NCBI RefSeq assembly: GCF_015832195.1
Contig: NC_052018.1
Location: forward strand, 36,895,052 to 36,959,051
Length of the DNA: 64,000 nt
Direction of reading: 5' to 3'
Origin: Motacilla alba alba
Lineage: Eukaryota; Chordata; Aves; Passeriformes; Motacillidae
The notes beneath the pieces are model-generated. The model did not search any database. It saw only the letters and a list, made by a program, of their open reading frames with translations, and had not been told where the DNA came from. The translations under genes were made by a program, and so were the position numbers. Each line of letters begins with the position of its first letter. Positions within the stretch are counted from its first letter, which is position 1. Below, in pieces: positions 22,901 through 32,345 of the stretch.

Positions 22901-25900
22901 ATGTCTTAATTCCATTGATAACACAAGAAATTCCCAAACAAAAGTTCACCTCTCTAAAGAGAATAGTTTACAAAACTCTCTTACTCCACTGAAGGGTGTT
23001 AAATATGAGAAGGAAGGACTCCAGCTGTCCAGAGATGCTAACAAGTCTGATCTTAGTTATGAGCTTCTCACAGAGCAACAAGCATCCAGTCTTACATTTA
23101 ATCTAGTAAGTGATGCTCAAATGGGTGAAATTTTCAAAAGCTTGTTACAAGGTTCTGATCTCTTGGAAAAAAATGGTGGCAATATCAACAGAAATGACTG
23201 TGAATTCAGGACTCCAGAAAAACAGTTTTTAGACAGTCATAAATGCAGGGATAATACTGCTGAACTGGAGCAAGACATCACTCCAAAGGAGGCATGCATG
23301 GATTGTAAACTGGATGAGGATATCAGTTGGACTATTGTTTCACCTGTGAGAGCTCCCTCATTAGCATCCAGGCCTCAAATGCCTGTTGATCCAGATGTGC
23401 TGGATGAGAGCTGTATGTTTGAGGTTTCCACAAACTCCGCTTTGTGCAAAGAAGATGAATGCAATTTACAGAAGAATAAATCATGTATTTCTTCTATCCT
23501 CCTTGAAGATTTGGCTGTTTCCTTGACGATTCCATCGCCTTTGAAATCAGATGCTCACCTCAGCTTCCTAAAACCTGAGAATAATTCTACCTCAGCTCCA
23601 GAGGGTGTTGTTAGTGCACATTACAGCGAAGATGCACTTCTTGGAGAGGAGGATGCCACTGAACAAGACATTCATTTGGCTCTAGAATCTGATAACTCAA
23701 GCAGTAAATCAAGTTGTTCATCGTCGTGGACAAGTCGGCCTGTTGCTCCTGGTTTTCAGTGTCGCCCCAGCCTACCAATGCAAGCAGTAATCATGGAGAA
23801 ATCCAATGATCACTTTATTGTAAAGATTCGGCGGGCAGTGCCATCTGCCTCACCAGCATCTGATCAGATGGCTCCAGTGAAGGAGGCACAGGCATCCTCA
23901 GCCAAGATTGGAAAAGTAGAAATGAGAGCTGGGGGAAAAGAAAAGGACAGCCAGAGTGCCACCGTGCAAGAAACTGTCAAACCAGATCTGGTTAAGATGG
24001 ATCACCTGCCTCATGTCAGCACTGAACAAGAACAAAATCCTACCTTAGCTCAGCCTCTGAAGGAGTCACACAGTAGTATTGGAAAGGAAGAAACTACTGC
24101 CTTGCTTGTAACCTGTAGAAAATCTTCAGACAAAGAGAGCCGTGACGCTGAAAGCCCAGATAAAGGCTCTCAGCAATCTGAGGCACAGAAATTGCAAGTA
24201 TCTGAAAACATAAATGAAATGCATGTTAGATCTCAAGATTCTTTTCTTGCTGGATGCAGTATGAAGTTATGCATAGCGGATGGTGTTGTTGGTGGAACTT
24301 CCTGTCATACAGTGGAATCCAGAGCAGATAACGGGACTCGGGAAACTTCAACAGGAAACTCAGAAGTCAGTGATAAAAAGGAAGAACTGGAAAAGTGCTT
24401 TGATGCACCTGTAGACCTAACAGAAGAGCTTCCTAATGAGGCTGTAGCAGGTGAATGTGATCTTGAAACAAAACCCAGTTCAAAGACTAGTGGAGGGTGT
24501 CAGATAAGTATAGATGATAAAACTAATAAAAAGAGGAAAAAAGAGACTGTCAAAGAGAATTCCAATTCAAAAAGGCAACGAAAAGGAACTGAATCAGCCA
24601 GTGAGGGGAGTGATGAAGGTAATGTCAGGATTGAAGATAAAAATTCATCACCCAAGCAATGTTCCAGTAAGAAGAATGACCAGCAGAATAAAGACTCTTC
24701 TCCCTTGGCTTCATCTCCATCATCACCTAGCCTCTATGCCAAAAACATCATTAAAAAGAAGGGAGAAGTAGTAGTTTCCTGGACAAGGTAATTTCTGATT
24801 TGATCTGCTTGATTACTTTAGGGTTTTTTAAAACCATGTGAAACACCAAAAAGAGGGAAAAAAAGGGTATTTAGCTAATGATCAAAGTTACTTGGTAGCT
24901 CTACACCCTTCTCTAAAAAGGGGAATGGGAGCCTCCTTTTATCAATACAGGATTGCTGTAGCAGATTGATGTCCATCTCTTACCCACATCTCCCAAAGCA
25001 GGAGTCCTTTTGGTTTTTGTTTTGAAAGCTTATGTGCCGAGGTTACAAGACCTACTGTAATCCACTCCATGTCCTTATTATTTCCCCTGCCTGGTTTATT
25101 TTTTCCATCCAAAAATTCCAGCCAGGCTTGGCAGGGGGTGAAGATCCTTGATGTTCCTACAAGGCATTGGTGACTGGTGAAGAGCAGCTAAAGATTTCCC
25201 CCTCTGAGGGAAGGCATGAGAGCGAACAGTTTTCTGGTTTTGGGTCTGAGCTGCTCAATCTGTGGAAAAGTACCAGTCAACCATTCAACTCAATATATTC
25301 TGATTTACGTGTCAGTAATACATGCAAAATTATTGTGGTGTATTCTTGTTTTTAAGAAATTATAGTTGGCAGGTTTTGCTGTTCTTGCTATAACTTGACA
25401 CAATGAACGCTTCATAAAGGGGTTTGTAAAATTTTCAGGACAGACTTTTCTAAACTATAGTTCAGATATAGTAAGTTTCTAGGTAGCATTTTAAAGGAAA
25501 ATCAGTTCCTTCACAGAAACAAGACAGCAAAAGCTAATCTGATTTTTTTAATATGCAAATCAGTAAGGTAGAAAGAGACTTACAGTTTTCTCTATGAATA
25601 TGACCAGATTTTCAGTTTCTCAGGTTTTGTTTATCTTTGAACTTTTGTTTATTTTTTTAAAAGACACTTATTTAAATAACTAGTCATTACATTTTTCTTT
25701 GAAGTTGAAGAAAATAAGTATAATTTGTTGAAGTATGATAGGTTTCAGCCAAATAAAATTGCTGTCTATACACATTTTGGCTAAATTCATTGATGAGACA
25801 AACAGGAAATTGGTGACACACTTCAGAATAGAGTCCTAGCTTTTTTATTCTCATGTGAGCAGTTGATGTGCTCTGAGTATATTTGTTACATTAAACCACT

Positions 25901-27807
25901 TATAGAAGTCAAACATCAGTGGGCCTTGGGTGAAAGCTTCTGTTCAGCCATGCAAACTGAGGCTGGAACTGTTGACCTCTGTTGAATTTGAGTTCATTTC
26001 AATTCAAGATAAATATCTGGTTTAGAAGCTTAAAACTCTTTGACTTTGATTTGGGGCTAGCTGTATTCTAACAATCCTGCTCTTCCTAGTAGGGGAACGT
26101 AATCTCTACCGCTTGTTCGTACTGACCCTGTTACTCTGTGCTGGTAGAAGAAAGGATCCTACACAAATTTGTGGCTGCTATTTGAACTCGTGTTCTGTAG
26201 TTTGGAAATACTCTGAATTTTATATATACCTGTATGTATTATTTTGTTGGTGCACATTTACAAAACTATATGTATTAATGTTTTAAAAATGTATTTTTGC
26301 TGTAGAAATGATGACCGAGAAATTTTACTGGAATGTCAGAGAAAAGGACCATCAAGCAAAACCTTTGTTTCCTTGGCCACTAGGCTGAACAAAAGCCCAA
26401 ATCAGGTAGGTGATGATCGTTCCTTTATATACTCCCAGCAGTATTCCTACATTTACAATTACAGTTTAACAAAAATCTTTAGAGATCTTCTGCAAATCTG
26501 TAGTTTTCTTTTCCTCATGTCTTTTTTGGGAGATTCCTGAAAAAAGAATCTTAGATTCTGCCAGTTGTTACTTCTTAAAAACACACATAGGGATGTTACG
26601 GGGATTCCTAAGTGCTTGTTTGGTTGGTACATTGGAACTGCTCCACTCATAATCCAGGTACAACAGGATTGTTCTGTTGTTGGATCAGCACTTAGATAAA
26701 GAAGGGCAATTTTGAGAGGCCTGAAGCCTTTGGACACCTTTAATAAATGAGAAAAATGATTCCATTTAGACCTGAGAAAAATGTATCATGATTGTGCAGA
26801 AAGGACATTTTTAATGAAGGGTTTTTTTTTTTTTCCTTTCACCTTTTAATGTAAAAGTTTCAAAGGATGCAGATACCAAATGAATGTAGAATATTTCCAG
26901 AGGTTTGCATCTAACTTTATACTTGAGTTGAATTGCTCTCTTAATATGTATCCTGTAAATCTAGAAAGGGAGAAACTCCATTGTGACTTGACTCCATTAG
27001 GAAATCCTGCATGATTGGGATTTGGCTTTTAGGATCTTGTGTTGTATGGCTGTAGAGTTTTTGTGGGGTTTAGAAGCTGATGGGGTGGCTGGTTAGATAA
27101 AATAATGTTATCTGTGCAGCTATGCCTCTCTTCCCAGTTAGTTTGGTGGATCATCAATATGCTATAGCAATATGTATACAGCAATAAAAAGTAGTAGCTT
27201 AGAGCTGAATGAGGCCACTACTTCAGCCATGGCTATGTTCAGCAAAAAGGCCTTTTACTCTGATCTACCGACCAGTTATGTAAAATCCCTGTCAGGCAGA
27301 TCATTCCATGATGAGCAAAAAATACCTGAAGCAACAATTGTACAAGAGGGTAGGAAGTAGCCAATAAATGGTGCTTTTTGTGGAGTACAAAATAAGCTTT
27401 TGTCTTTACATTTGCATCTTACTCACGGTTATGTGTGGCAAATTCAAGGCTAATTTGGCTTTGAAGCCTTCAATTTTTTCCTCCTTCTTGTAGGGAAACC
27501 TGTGTTAAACCTGTGTTGGCTCTAGCTGGCTTTGATTAACCTGGGAGCTATTTCAAATGTGAAAGGTATAGGAAGACTTCCTAGATCCAGTTAATTTGTT
27601 AATGGTCCTCCTAAAATTCTCCTAATAAAATTTCTTCAAAGTAAATAGTGGTGGTCTTAAAAAAAACTTGGATGTCAGATCAGTCTGTCTTGGTAGATAT
27701 GGAAGTTGGGGGCCTTAATGATATGTCTTTATTTTTTTGTCCTCTCTTAGGTTTCAGAAAGATTCAAGCAGTTAATGAAGCTGTTCAAGAAATCCAAGTG
27801 CAAGTAG
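10907..27807 (+). CDS. CASP8AP2: CASP8AP2 (FLASH), complete coding region in nine exons
   Basis: FLASH is a large nuclear protein of histone locus bodies. It binds Lsm11 of U7 snRNP for histone pre-mRNA 3' cleavage and NPAT for histone transcription. Coding exons: 10907-10955, 12100-12180, 13929-14029, 15201-15275, 16463-16578, 18365-20859, 21856-24787, 26306-26405, 27751-27807; 6006 nt, 2001 aa (human about 1,982). The ATG has A at -3 and G at +4. Seen in order: acidic N-terminus with VDIYDGLD, a coiled coil (about 75-145), a Lys/Ser-rich disordered region, an EEGEI motif (about 1021-1025, like the ARS2-binding motif), a conserved helical block (about 1108-1257), [20 protein letters not shown] (from about 1377), one VDLTEE SUMO-interaction-like motif (about 1825), and a C-terminal Myb/SANT-like domain (about 1945-2001) from [14 protein letters not shown] on, the NPAT-binding end. 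Confidence 0.97.
10956..12099 (+). other. CASP8AP2: CASP8AP2 intron after coding exon 1
   Basis: 1.1-kb AT-rich intron ending in a long T tract (about 12068-12085) before the acceptor GCTTTAG. I see no repeat family or RNA gene. Confidence 0.85.
12100..12180 (+). CDS. CASP8AP2: CASP8AP2 coding exon 2
   Basis: It encodes [27 protein letters not shown]; the [10 protein letters not shown] part matches human SLDIYAGLDS. It is 81 nt, phase 1 at both ends, with donor TCTG|GTAGGT. Confidence 0.95.
12660..13036 (-). mobile_element. Solo LTR of an endogenous retrovirus, antisense to CASP8AP2
   Basis: The element begins TG and ends CA (TGTTGCAGC at the left, TTCTTACA at the right) and is flanked by a perfect 6-bp target duplication, ACATGC at 12654-12659 and 13037-13042. 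On the minus strand a CCAAT box (12925-12929) lies about 50 bp upstream of TATAAAAGG (12867-12875), the order expected of a U3 region, so the LTR is on the minus strand. No internal retroviral sequence is present. A 6-bp duplication fits an ERVK/alpharetrovirus-like group. A 47-bp tandem repeat lies downstream of the TATA box. Confidence 0.85.
12731..12847. repeat. 47-bp tandem repeat inside the solo LTR, about 2.5 copies
   Basis: Units start with CAGAAGGCT at 12731, 12778 and 12825, an exact 47-bp period. The first two units share CCCCATA.AGAGTAACA.CATA; the third is partial. On the LTR's own strand the array lies after the TATA box, in R/U5. Confidence 0.85.
13929..14029 (+). CDS. CASP8AP2: CASP8AP2 coding exon 3
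   Basis: It encodes [20 protein letters not shown] to SYDE. The [16 protein letters not shown] part aligns with human CLDLYEEILTEEGTAK, so the LDLY motif is LNLF here. 101 nt, ends in phase 0 at GAG|GTATGT. Confidence 0.95.
14030..15200 (+). other. CASP8AP2: CASP8AP2 intron after coding exon 3
   Basis: 1.2-kb AT-rich intron with no recognised feature. Confidence 0.85.
15201..15275 (+). CDS. CASP8AP2: CASP8AP2 coding exon 4 (coiled coil)
   Basis: It encodes [20 protein letters not shown] plus EIQAQ, the start of the coiled coil. 75 nt, phase 0 at both ends, acceptor TTTGACAG, donor CAG|GTATTG. Confidence 0.95.
15276..16462 (+). other. CASP8AP2: CASP8AP2 intron after coding exon 4
   Basis: 1.2-kb intron with a somewhat GC-richer middle (about 15600-15900) and no recognised element. 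Confidence 0.8.
16463..16578 (+). CDS. CASP8AP2: CASP8AP2 coding exon 5 (coiled coil)
   Basis: It encodes [20 protein letters not shown] and [18 protein letters not shown], almost the same as human FLASH, ending in phase 2 in an Arg codon at AG|GTAC. Confidence 0.95.
16579..18364 (+). other. CASP8AP2: CASP8AP2 intron after coding exon 5
   Basis: 1.8-kb AT-rich intron. TTTTTTCATAAATCTTG is repeated in tandem near 18107-18140; otherwise nothing is recognised. Confidence 0.8.
18365..20859 (+). CDS. CASP8AP2: CASP8AP2 coding exon 6 (large)
   Basis: A 2495-nt exon starting [10 protein letters not shown] after acceptor AAACAG. It encodes a Lys/Ser/Glu-rich disordered region, the conserved [20 protein letters not shown], an Ala/Glu/Pro-rich acidic segment (about residues 635-770) and the conserved [20 protein letters not shown]. 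It ends in phase 1 at AACAAAG|GTATTT. The open frame runs only seven codons past this donor, and the next exon continues in frame, so splicing is required. Confidence 0.95.
20860..21855 (+). other. CASP8AP2: CASP8AP2 intron between the two large exons
   Basis: 1.0-kb AT-rich intron, nothing recognised. Confidence 0.85.
21856..24787 (+). CDS. CASP8AP2: CASP8AP2 coding exon 7 (large)
   Basis: A 2932-nt exon entering in phase 1 after acceptor TTTATAG. It holds KENQKP, EEGEI, the helical block with [105 protein letters not shown] and one VDLTEE. It ends VVVSWT plus AG at AAG|GTAATT. Three GTAAGT words (22014, 22188, 23106) lie inside the coding sequence. Confidence 0.96.
24788..26305 (+). other. 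CASP8AP2: CASP8AP2 intron before the Myb-like exon
   Basis: 1.5-kb AT-rich intron, nothing recognised. Confidence 0.85.
26306..26405 (+). CDS. CASP8AP2: CASP8AP2 coding exon 8 (Myb/SANT-like domain)
   Basis: It encodes [20 protein letters not shown] and [13 protein letters not shown], most of the C-terminal Myb-like domain, between acceptor GCTGTAG and donor CAG|GTAGGT. Confidence 0.96.
26406..27750 (+). other. CASP8AP2: Last CASP8AP2 intron
   Basis: 1.3-kb intron with a T tract near 26821-26835, nothing else recognised. Confidence 0.85.
27751..27807 (+). CDS. CASP8AP2: CASP8AP2 coding exon 9 (C-terminus)
   Basis: It encodes [18 protein letters not shown] and stop TAG at 27805-27807, after acceptor CTCTCTTAG. 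This closely matches the human VSERFQQLMKLFEKSKCR end. Confidence 0.96.
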   Translation, partial: VSERFKQLMKLFKKSKCK

Positions 27808-28375
27808 ACTCAACCGAAGTTTCTTCATGGTTACAGGGCTTAGCTGTTACCTGCAGGGATGGACTGGAGCCACTGTATTCGTATGGTGGGATTACAGGGA
27901 GGCACCCAAGTCAGAATACTGAGTGCACTGTTAGTATTTACTTGTATGAGTTTCCTCTGAACTCCTTTAACAGAGTAACACAGAGGGAACTTCACAAACC
28001 AAGTCGCTAGGAAAGAAAGGGCTTTTACACTGCACATGGGGCAGTATCATTTCAAGGGGGTTATCTCCTTTTAGGTAAAGGTGTTCTGTGGGTGGAGACA
28101 GGGGCAAGAGTGGGAATGATGGCTCTTGCTTCACTTGTTGAAGTTCTGCATGTGCTGATGTCAAACTGTGATCTTAAAAAGTAAGAGTGCTTTGGAATCC
28201 AGTTGATAGATAATCCTGGAAAATGACAGGTAGGTCATCTTGGTGACTGTGGAACATATTTTAAGAAGTGAGGTCTTTCTCTTTTAAAACAAGGCAGGAC
28301 AATGATAGTGATGATTCCAAAAGTTGCTTATCTAGTAATTGAATTCTGTTGCTCAGGAAGAGGTGGATCTTGCAA

Positions 28376-28480
28376 CTTGTTCTTAACAACCATTTGTGAC
28401 AATTGTTTACTTACTAGAGATGTAAATCTAACAGAATCTGTTTTCAGAGCAGTCAGTGTGCAGGGTGGCATAAATGTTAC
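28376..28480 (+). repeat. Direct repeat copy A in CASP8AP2 3' UTR
   Basis: Aligns without gaps to 29509-29611. Shared words include CTTGTTCTTA, TTTGTGACAATTGTT, TAAATCTAAC and CTGTTTTCAGA. The repeat family is unknown. Confidence 0.75.
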
Positions 28481-29508
28481 TTTACATGAACCCTCCTCCT
28501 GAAAGGCCATTATGTTTTTCTGTTCCGTATTACATCTGGAAAAGGTACTTTGTTTAGGTCTTCAACATAATAAACATTCTGTTTTGTTAAAAAAATTAAA
28601 TATCGAGAAGTGATTTTCTTTTAAAAATTAATTTAGAAACAGACCTTTACAGTTTCATAAAATGTGACTTTGTAGTTAATAACCAGAAGCAAAACTTTTC
28701 TATAAAAACAAGCAGTTTTCAAAAGCTTGTCAACTTGGCATGTTTTGACAGCAATTGCATCTATCTTTACACATAGTTTAGTGCATTAGAAATTCATTAT
28801 GTTGTATTTTTAAAAAATCTGTTATAACTGTTTCCAGTTTTACTAGAACATACCTAAAGAGTGTGTGTGTGTGTGTTTGTACACATCTCATACATACTGC
28901 TGTTTATCCCAAATTTCTAAAAAGGTTTTGTTTTTTCTTCTCTCTGAGAAACATCCCTGGAAGTTGCAAGGGGTTTTGTTTAATGAATTAATTTTTGAGG
29001 TTTTATTTTCTACGGAGGATTGGAATTACTGTAGTCTTTATTCAGTCAGAGCGTCTGCTGAGTGCAGTTAGACTTCACTTAATAGCCCTCACCTAAGTGC
29101 ATTGCCTTTCAACTTGGATTGAATTGGCTCTTTTTCAGAGTCCAGTGGCCATTTCTTCAATGTCAGCATGTTTTTTGTTCCCTCTCCAACTAATGGGACA
29201 GACTTCTCTTTCTAATAAACCATCAGATAATTTGTCAGTGATGTTGTCACTGACCCCGTTGGAGTATTGTACATGTGACCTATGGAATGGATTGTCCTGC
29301 TGCCAAACAGTGCATTGTCCTTGTTTTAGGCAGTGCTCTGGAAACTGTTACAAGGAACGACTTGAGTGGGTGATGATGTCAGTTCTGGCAGTCTTCCATC
29401 TTTTGTGCTTGTTTCTGAAATGTTGGCTTTCAATGATCAAATCTCACCTTCCGTACTTTGCTGTCAGTGCCTGGTAACTTAAGTGGGGGATCGGTGCACC
29501 AGCCTGTG

Positions 29509-29611
29509 CTTGTTCTTAGCAAAAGTTTGTGACAATTGTTAATTTGTTGGAGACATAAATCTAACTGAAACTGTTTTCAGAATAATCAGTTTGCAGAGAA
29601 GTGTTCATGTG
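29509..29611 (+). repeat. Direct repeat copy B in CASP8AP2 3' UTR
   Basis: Second copy, 1.13 kb downstream of copy A, about three quarters to four fifths identical by eye. Confidence 0.75.
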
Positions 29612-31633
29612 TGTGGAAAAATCAGACTCTCCTAAGAGTGTTCTTTTAACCATATCCTTATAGATCAACATGTGCACAATACTGAAGGCACTGAGGGAAG
29701 TCACATCTCTCCACTTAAGTGCTTCCTCTCTGCGTCAAACAAGGCAGGCAGTATTTTATTACAAAGTTGTTTATTCCATATCTGTGTTTTTTTACTTTCA
29801 TATCTGTATAGGTGATGGGGGCAGAGTTTGACGGTTTTGGATCTGACTTGAATTCCTTTTTTGTAAAGTGTGAAACTTGGTTAATGTTCTCTCTGTTGTA
29901 TCTATGTGTACAGGTTCCTATGTGGTCATGTAAAATATCTGATGTTTGTATATATATAAATATATGTATAAAAATAGAAAGAGCTTTGTTTAGCCAAAGA
30001 TGATTTTTTAAGTATATAAAACTACAGGTTTATTTTGTATAAACTGAATAGTTTGCTTACTGTAAGAGCAATACAAAAAATAAAATTCTAAAACTCACAC
30101 ACATGTTCTTGTTGAACAAAGGTTGGCTTGGAGTGGTTTTGTACCATTGTTTGTAATTTATTTCTCCAACAAGAATTTTGATACGTATATGCCAAATGTA
30201 CTGTATGTAATTCTACAGTCTACTTTGTGAAACCTCAGGTAAATCAAAATATTTTCTAGAACTGTTGTTTAATGGCTTGACAGCTACGCATGCTGTGAAG
30301 CAGCATTAAAATTTACTTCTCTTAGTTTGTATAAGTGAGTAACTATGTTGATGTTCTGGCCAATAAACATGGAAGTTGTCGGCTGCTGCTCTGCTGTAAT
30401 TACTGCTCTGAGTCCGTACTGCTTCTTTCTTAGTGAATGTGACTGGAAATTTGAGAGTTTCACAAACCACTTAAAACCCTTAAGCCACTTATGAAGCAGG
30501 ATCTACAACTTCAGTCTTTTTTTTTCTGGAAACATGGGGTTATTGTTGAGTGGAATATTACAAAGGAGACCATTTTATGTCTCAAGACCTTTCACTGAAA
30601 GACTGTAGCTGGTGGCCCTTCAAAAGTCTTACTGCAACTTGCTACTTCTATCCAACACATATATTTTTACAAGATTCTGTTTAATGGATGTGAGTATTCA
30701 GAAATTTTCCAGAGTTTAAATTAAGGGAATGGGGTTGATAGTGAAATCATGAGGCATTGGGCATTGAATTTTGAGGGATTCTCTCTAAGGCAAAGTGTGT
30801 TGGCAGCTAAAGGTGTACATACAACAGTTGTCTTAACTCAGGACACTTCTCTTGGATGTCAATCCAGCAACACATAGCTATTCCCATGAAGGCTTTCCTC
30901 TCATTGTATTCACTCTAAAACCAGATGAAGACTAATCTTTAGCAATTTGTCTTCATGAAGGGAAGCAGCAGTTATAAAGCAGGCTGAGGAACAGTGTTAA
31001 GGATTTCTTAGAAGGCCCTATGAAATCAGTTGAGGCATTTCATCACTGGAATTGGCTTTGCTAGGAAAGATGGATAAAGTTTCAGGGGTGGCTGGCTGCT
31101 TCCTGTGAGAGGTAACTTGCTCCAGAAGGAACAAGTTAATACCAGTAATAACAGTAATGACTGTCTGTAGTAAAATGGAAAAAAGTTAAAGTGACATTTT
31201 TAATAAGCAAAGATATTTCTAGACAGTGAGAGTACACTGTACCAGTTAGTGGTTTAGGCTAAAGCTAAAATTCTGTAGCTTCATCTTTGCATTTCATTAT
31301 GCCCATACTGGTATTGCTTTGCCTGCAGTCCGTTGTCCAGCTCACTGTTCACATCCAAGTTGTGATGGGTTTGGTGAGACAGCAGAAAGCATGTGCACTT
31401 TGAAGTGGTTTTTACCCTGTACTGTTAGCTTTGTTGTGATGTCAGAATTGTGAAGTATTAGTACAAGGAAGTGCTGCTGTCTGTGTTATAAGAAGATTTC
31501 TATTAGTTCCCACATATATATTTTTCTGTTTTTCAAATGTGTGAGTCCCGACAAGAATGTCAAAACCTGAAATGCTATCAAAAGTGTATTTGGATCTAAT
31601 ACTAGAAGAACTTACTTTGTAAGCCATGCTGTG

Positions 31634-31781
31634 CTTGATGTCCCCCAGGACAGAGTTGGCCCTCCTGGCTGCCAGGGCACTGCTGACTCGTGTTCAACTT
31701 GCCATTGACCAGGACCCTTTCTGTCTCTGCTTTCCAGCCTCTCATTCCTGAGTCTACACCTACATCCAAGGTCACCCCTTG
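31634..31781 (-). mobile_element. CR1 LINE fragment
   Basis: Words such as GTTGGCCCTCCTGGCTGCC and TTTCCAGCCTCTCATTCC match the antisense of the avian CR1 ORF2 3' part as I remember it. Both ends are truncated. Confidence 0.75.
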
Positions 31782-32345
31782 GATGACCTGCTGTCACACA
31801 CAAGACAGAGTAAATGCCCCATACTGGATTTGGAAATGGGGATTTACTGAATAACCACCAGGACCAGTCCTTTCACCCTCTTTGGCTGTGATTTCCTCCT
31901 GCCCCAGCACTATGTTCCTGCTTCCTAGCAGGGAGGTCACTCCTGGTCCGGGAAGGTCAGGCATGAAGATGTGCTGGTTCCAATTGTGCTGCTTCTCACA
32001 GTTGCCTATTCCAGTTGCCACTGGCCAAAGTCCCGTCTCTGATCTGCAGGATATATTCCTTCCCACCACATCCACACAGAGCCTGCTGTCAATTCACACT
32101 GTAAGCTGATTTCTGTTTGTGGCAGGAGCTTATGGCAAGGGAGTGTCCTGAGGCACCAGAGATTCTTGCTTCTCTCCAAATACAAGCACCACCATCCCTG
32201 TGCCCTCACCCTGCTTCCCTTTCATGCGCAATTAATTATGGTCCATTAACAAGCTTTTATGAGCAGTCCTTTAACAATATTTGTTATTCTACTGCTAAAG
32301 CAGAAATGCAAAAAATTGTCCCTGGACAGCCCACTGTGACCTGCC
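31782..32345. repeat. Unclassified repeat candidate next to the CR1 fragment
   Basis: A GC-richer block starting TGTCACACAC. The 8-bp word TGACCTGC occurs just before it (31783-31790) and again near 32335, which could be a target duplication, but the inner ends do not form a clear TG...CA or terminal inverted repeat. Family unknown. Confidence 0.3.

Larger units (their letters stand above)
27808..30385 (+). other. CASP8AP2: CASP8AP2 3' UTR (extent inferred)
   Basis: AT-rich sequence after the stop. Possible poly(A) signals AATAAA are at 28569-28574, 30079-30084 and 30362-30367; the last two have suitable downstream sequence, so the mature end is probably near 30.1 or 30.39 kb. A (GT)7 run lies at 28861-28874. 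It contains a direct duplication of about 100 bp. Confidence 0.6.
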
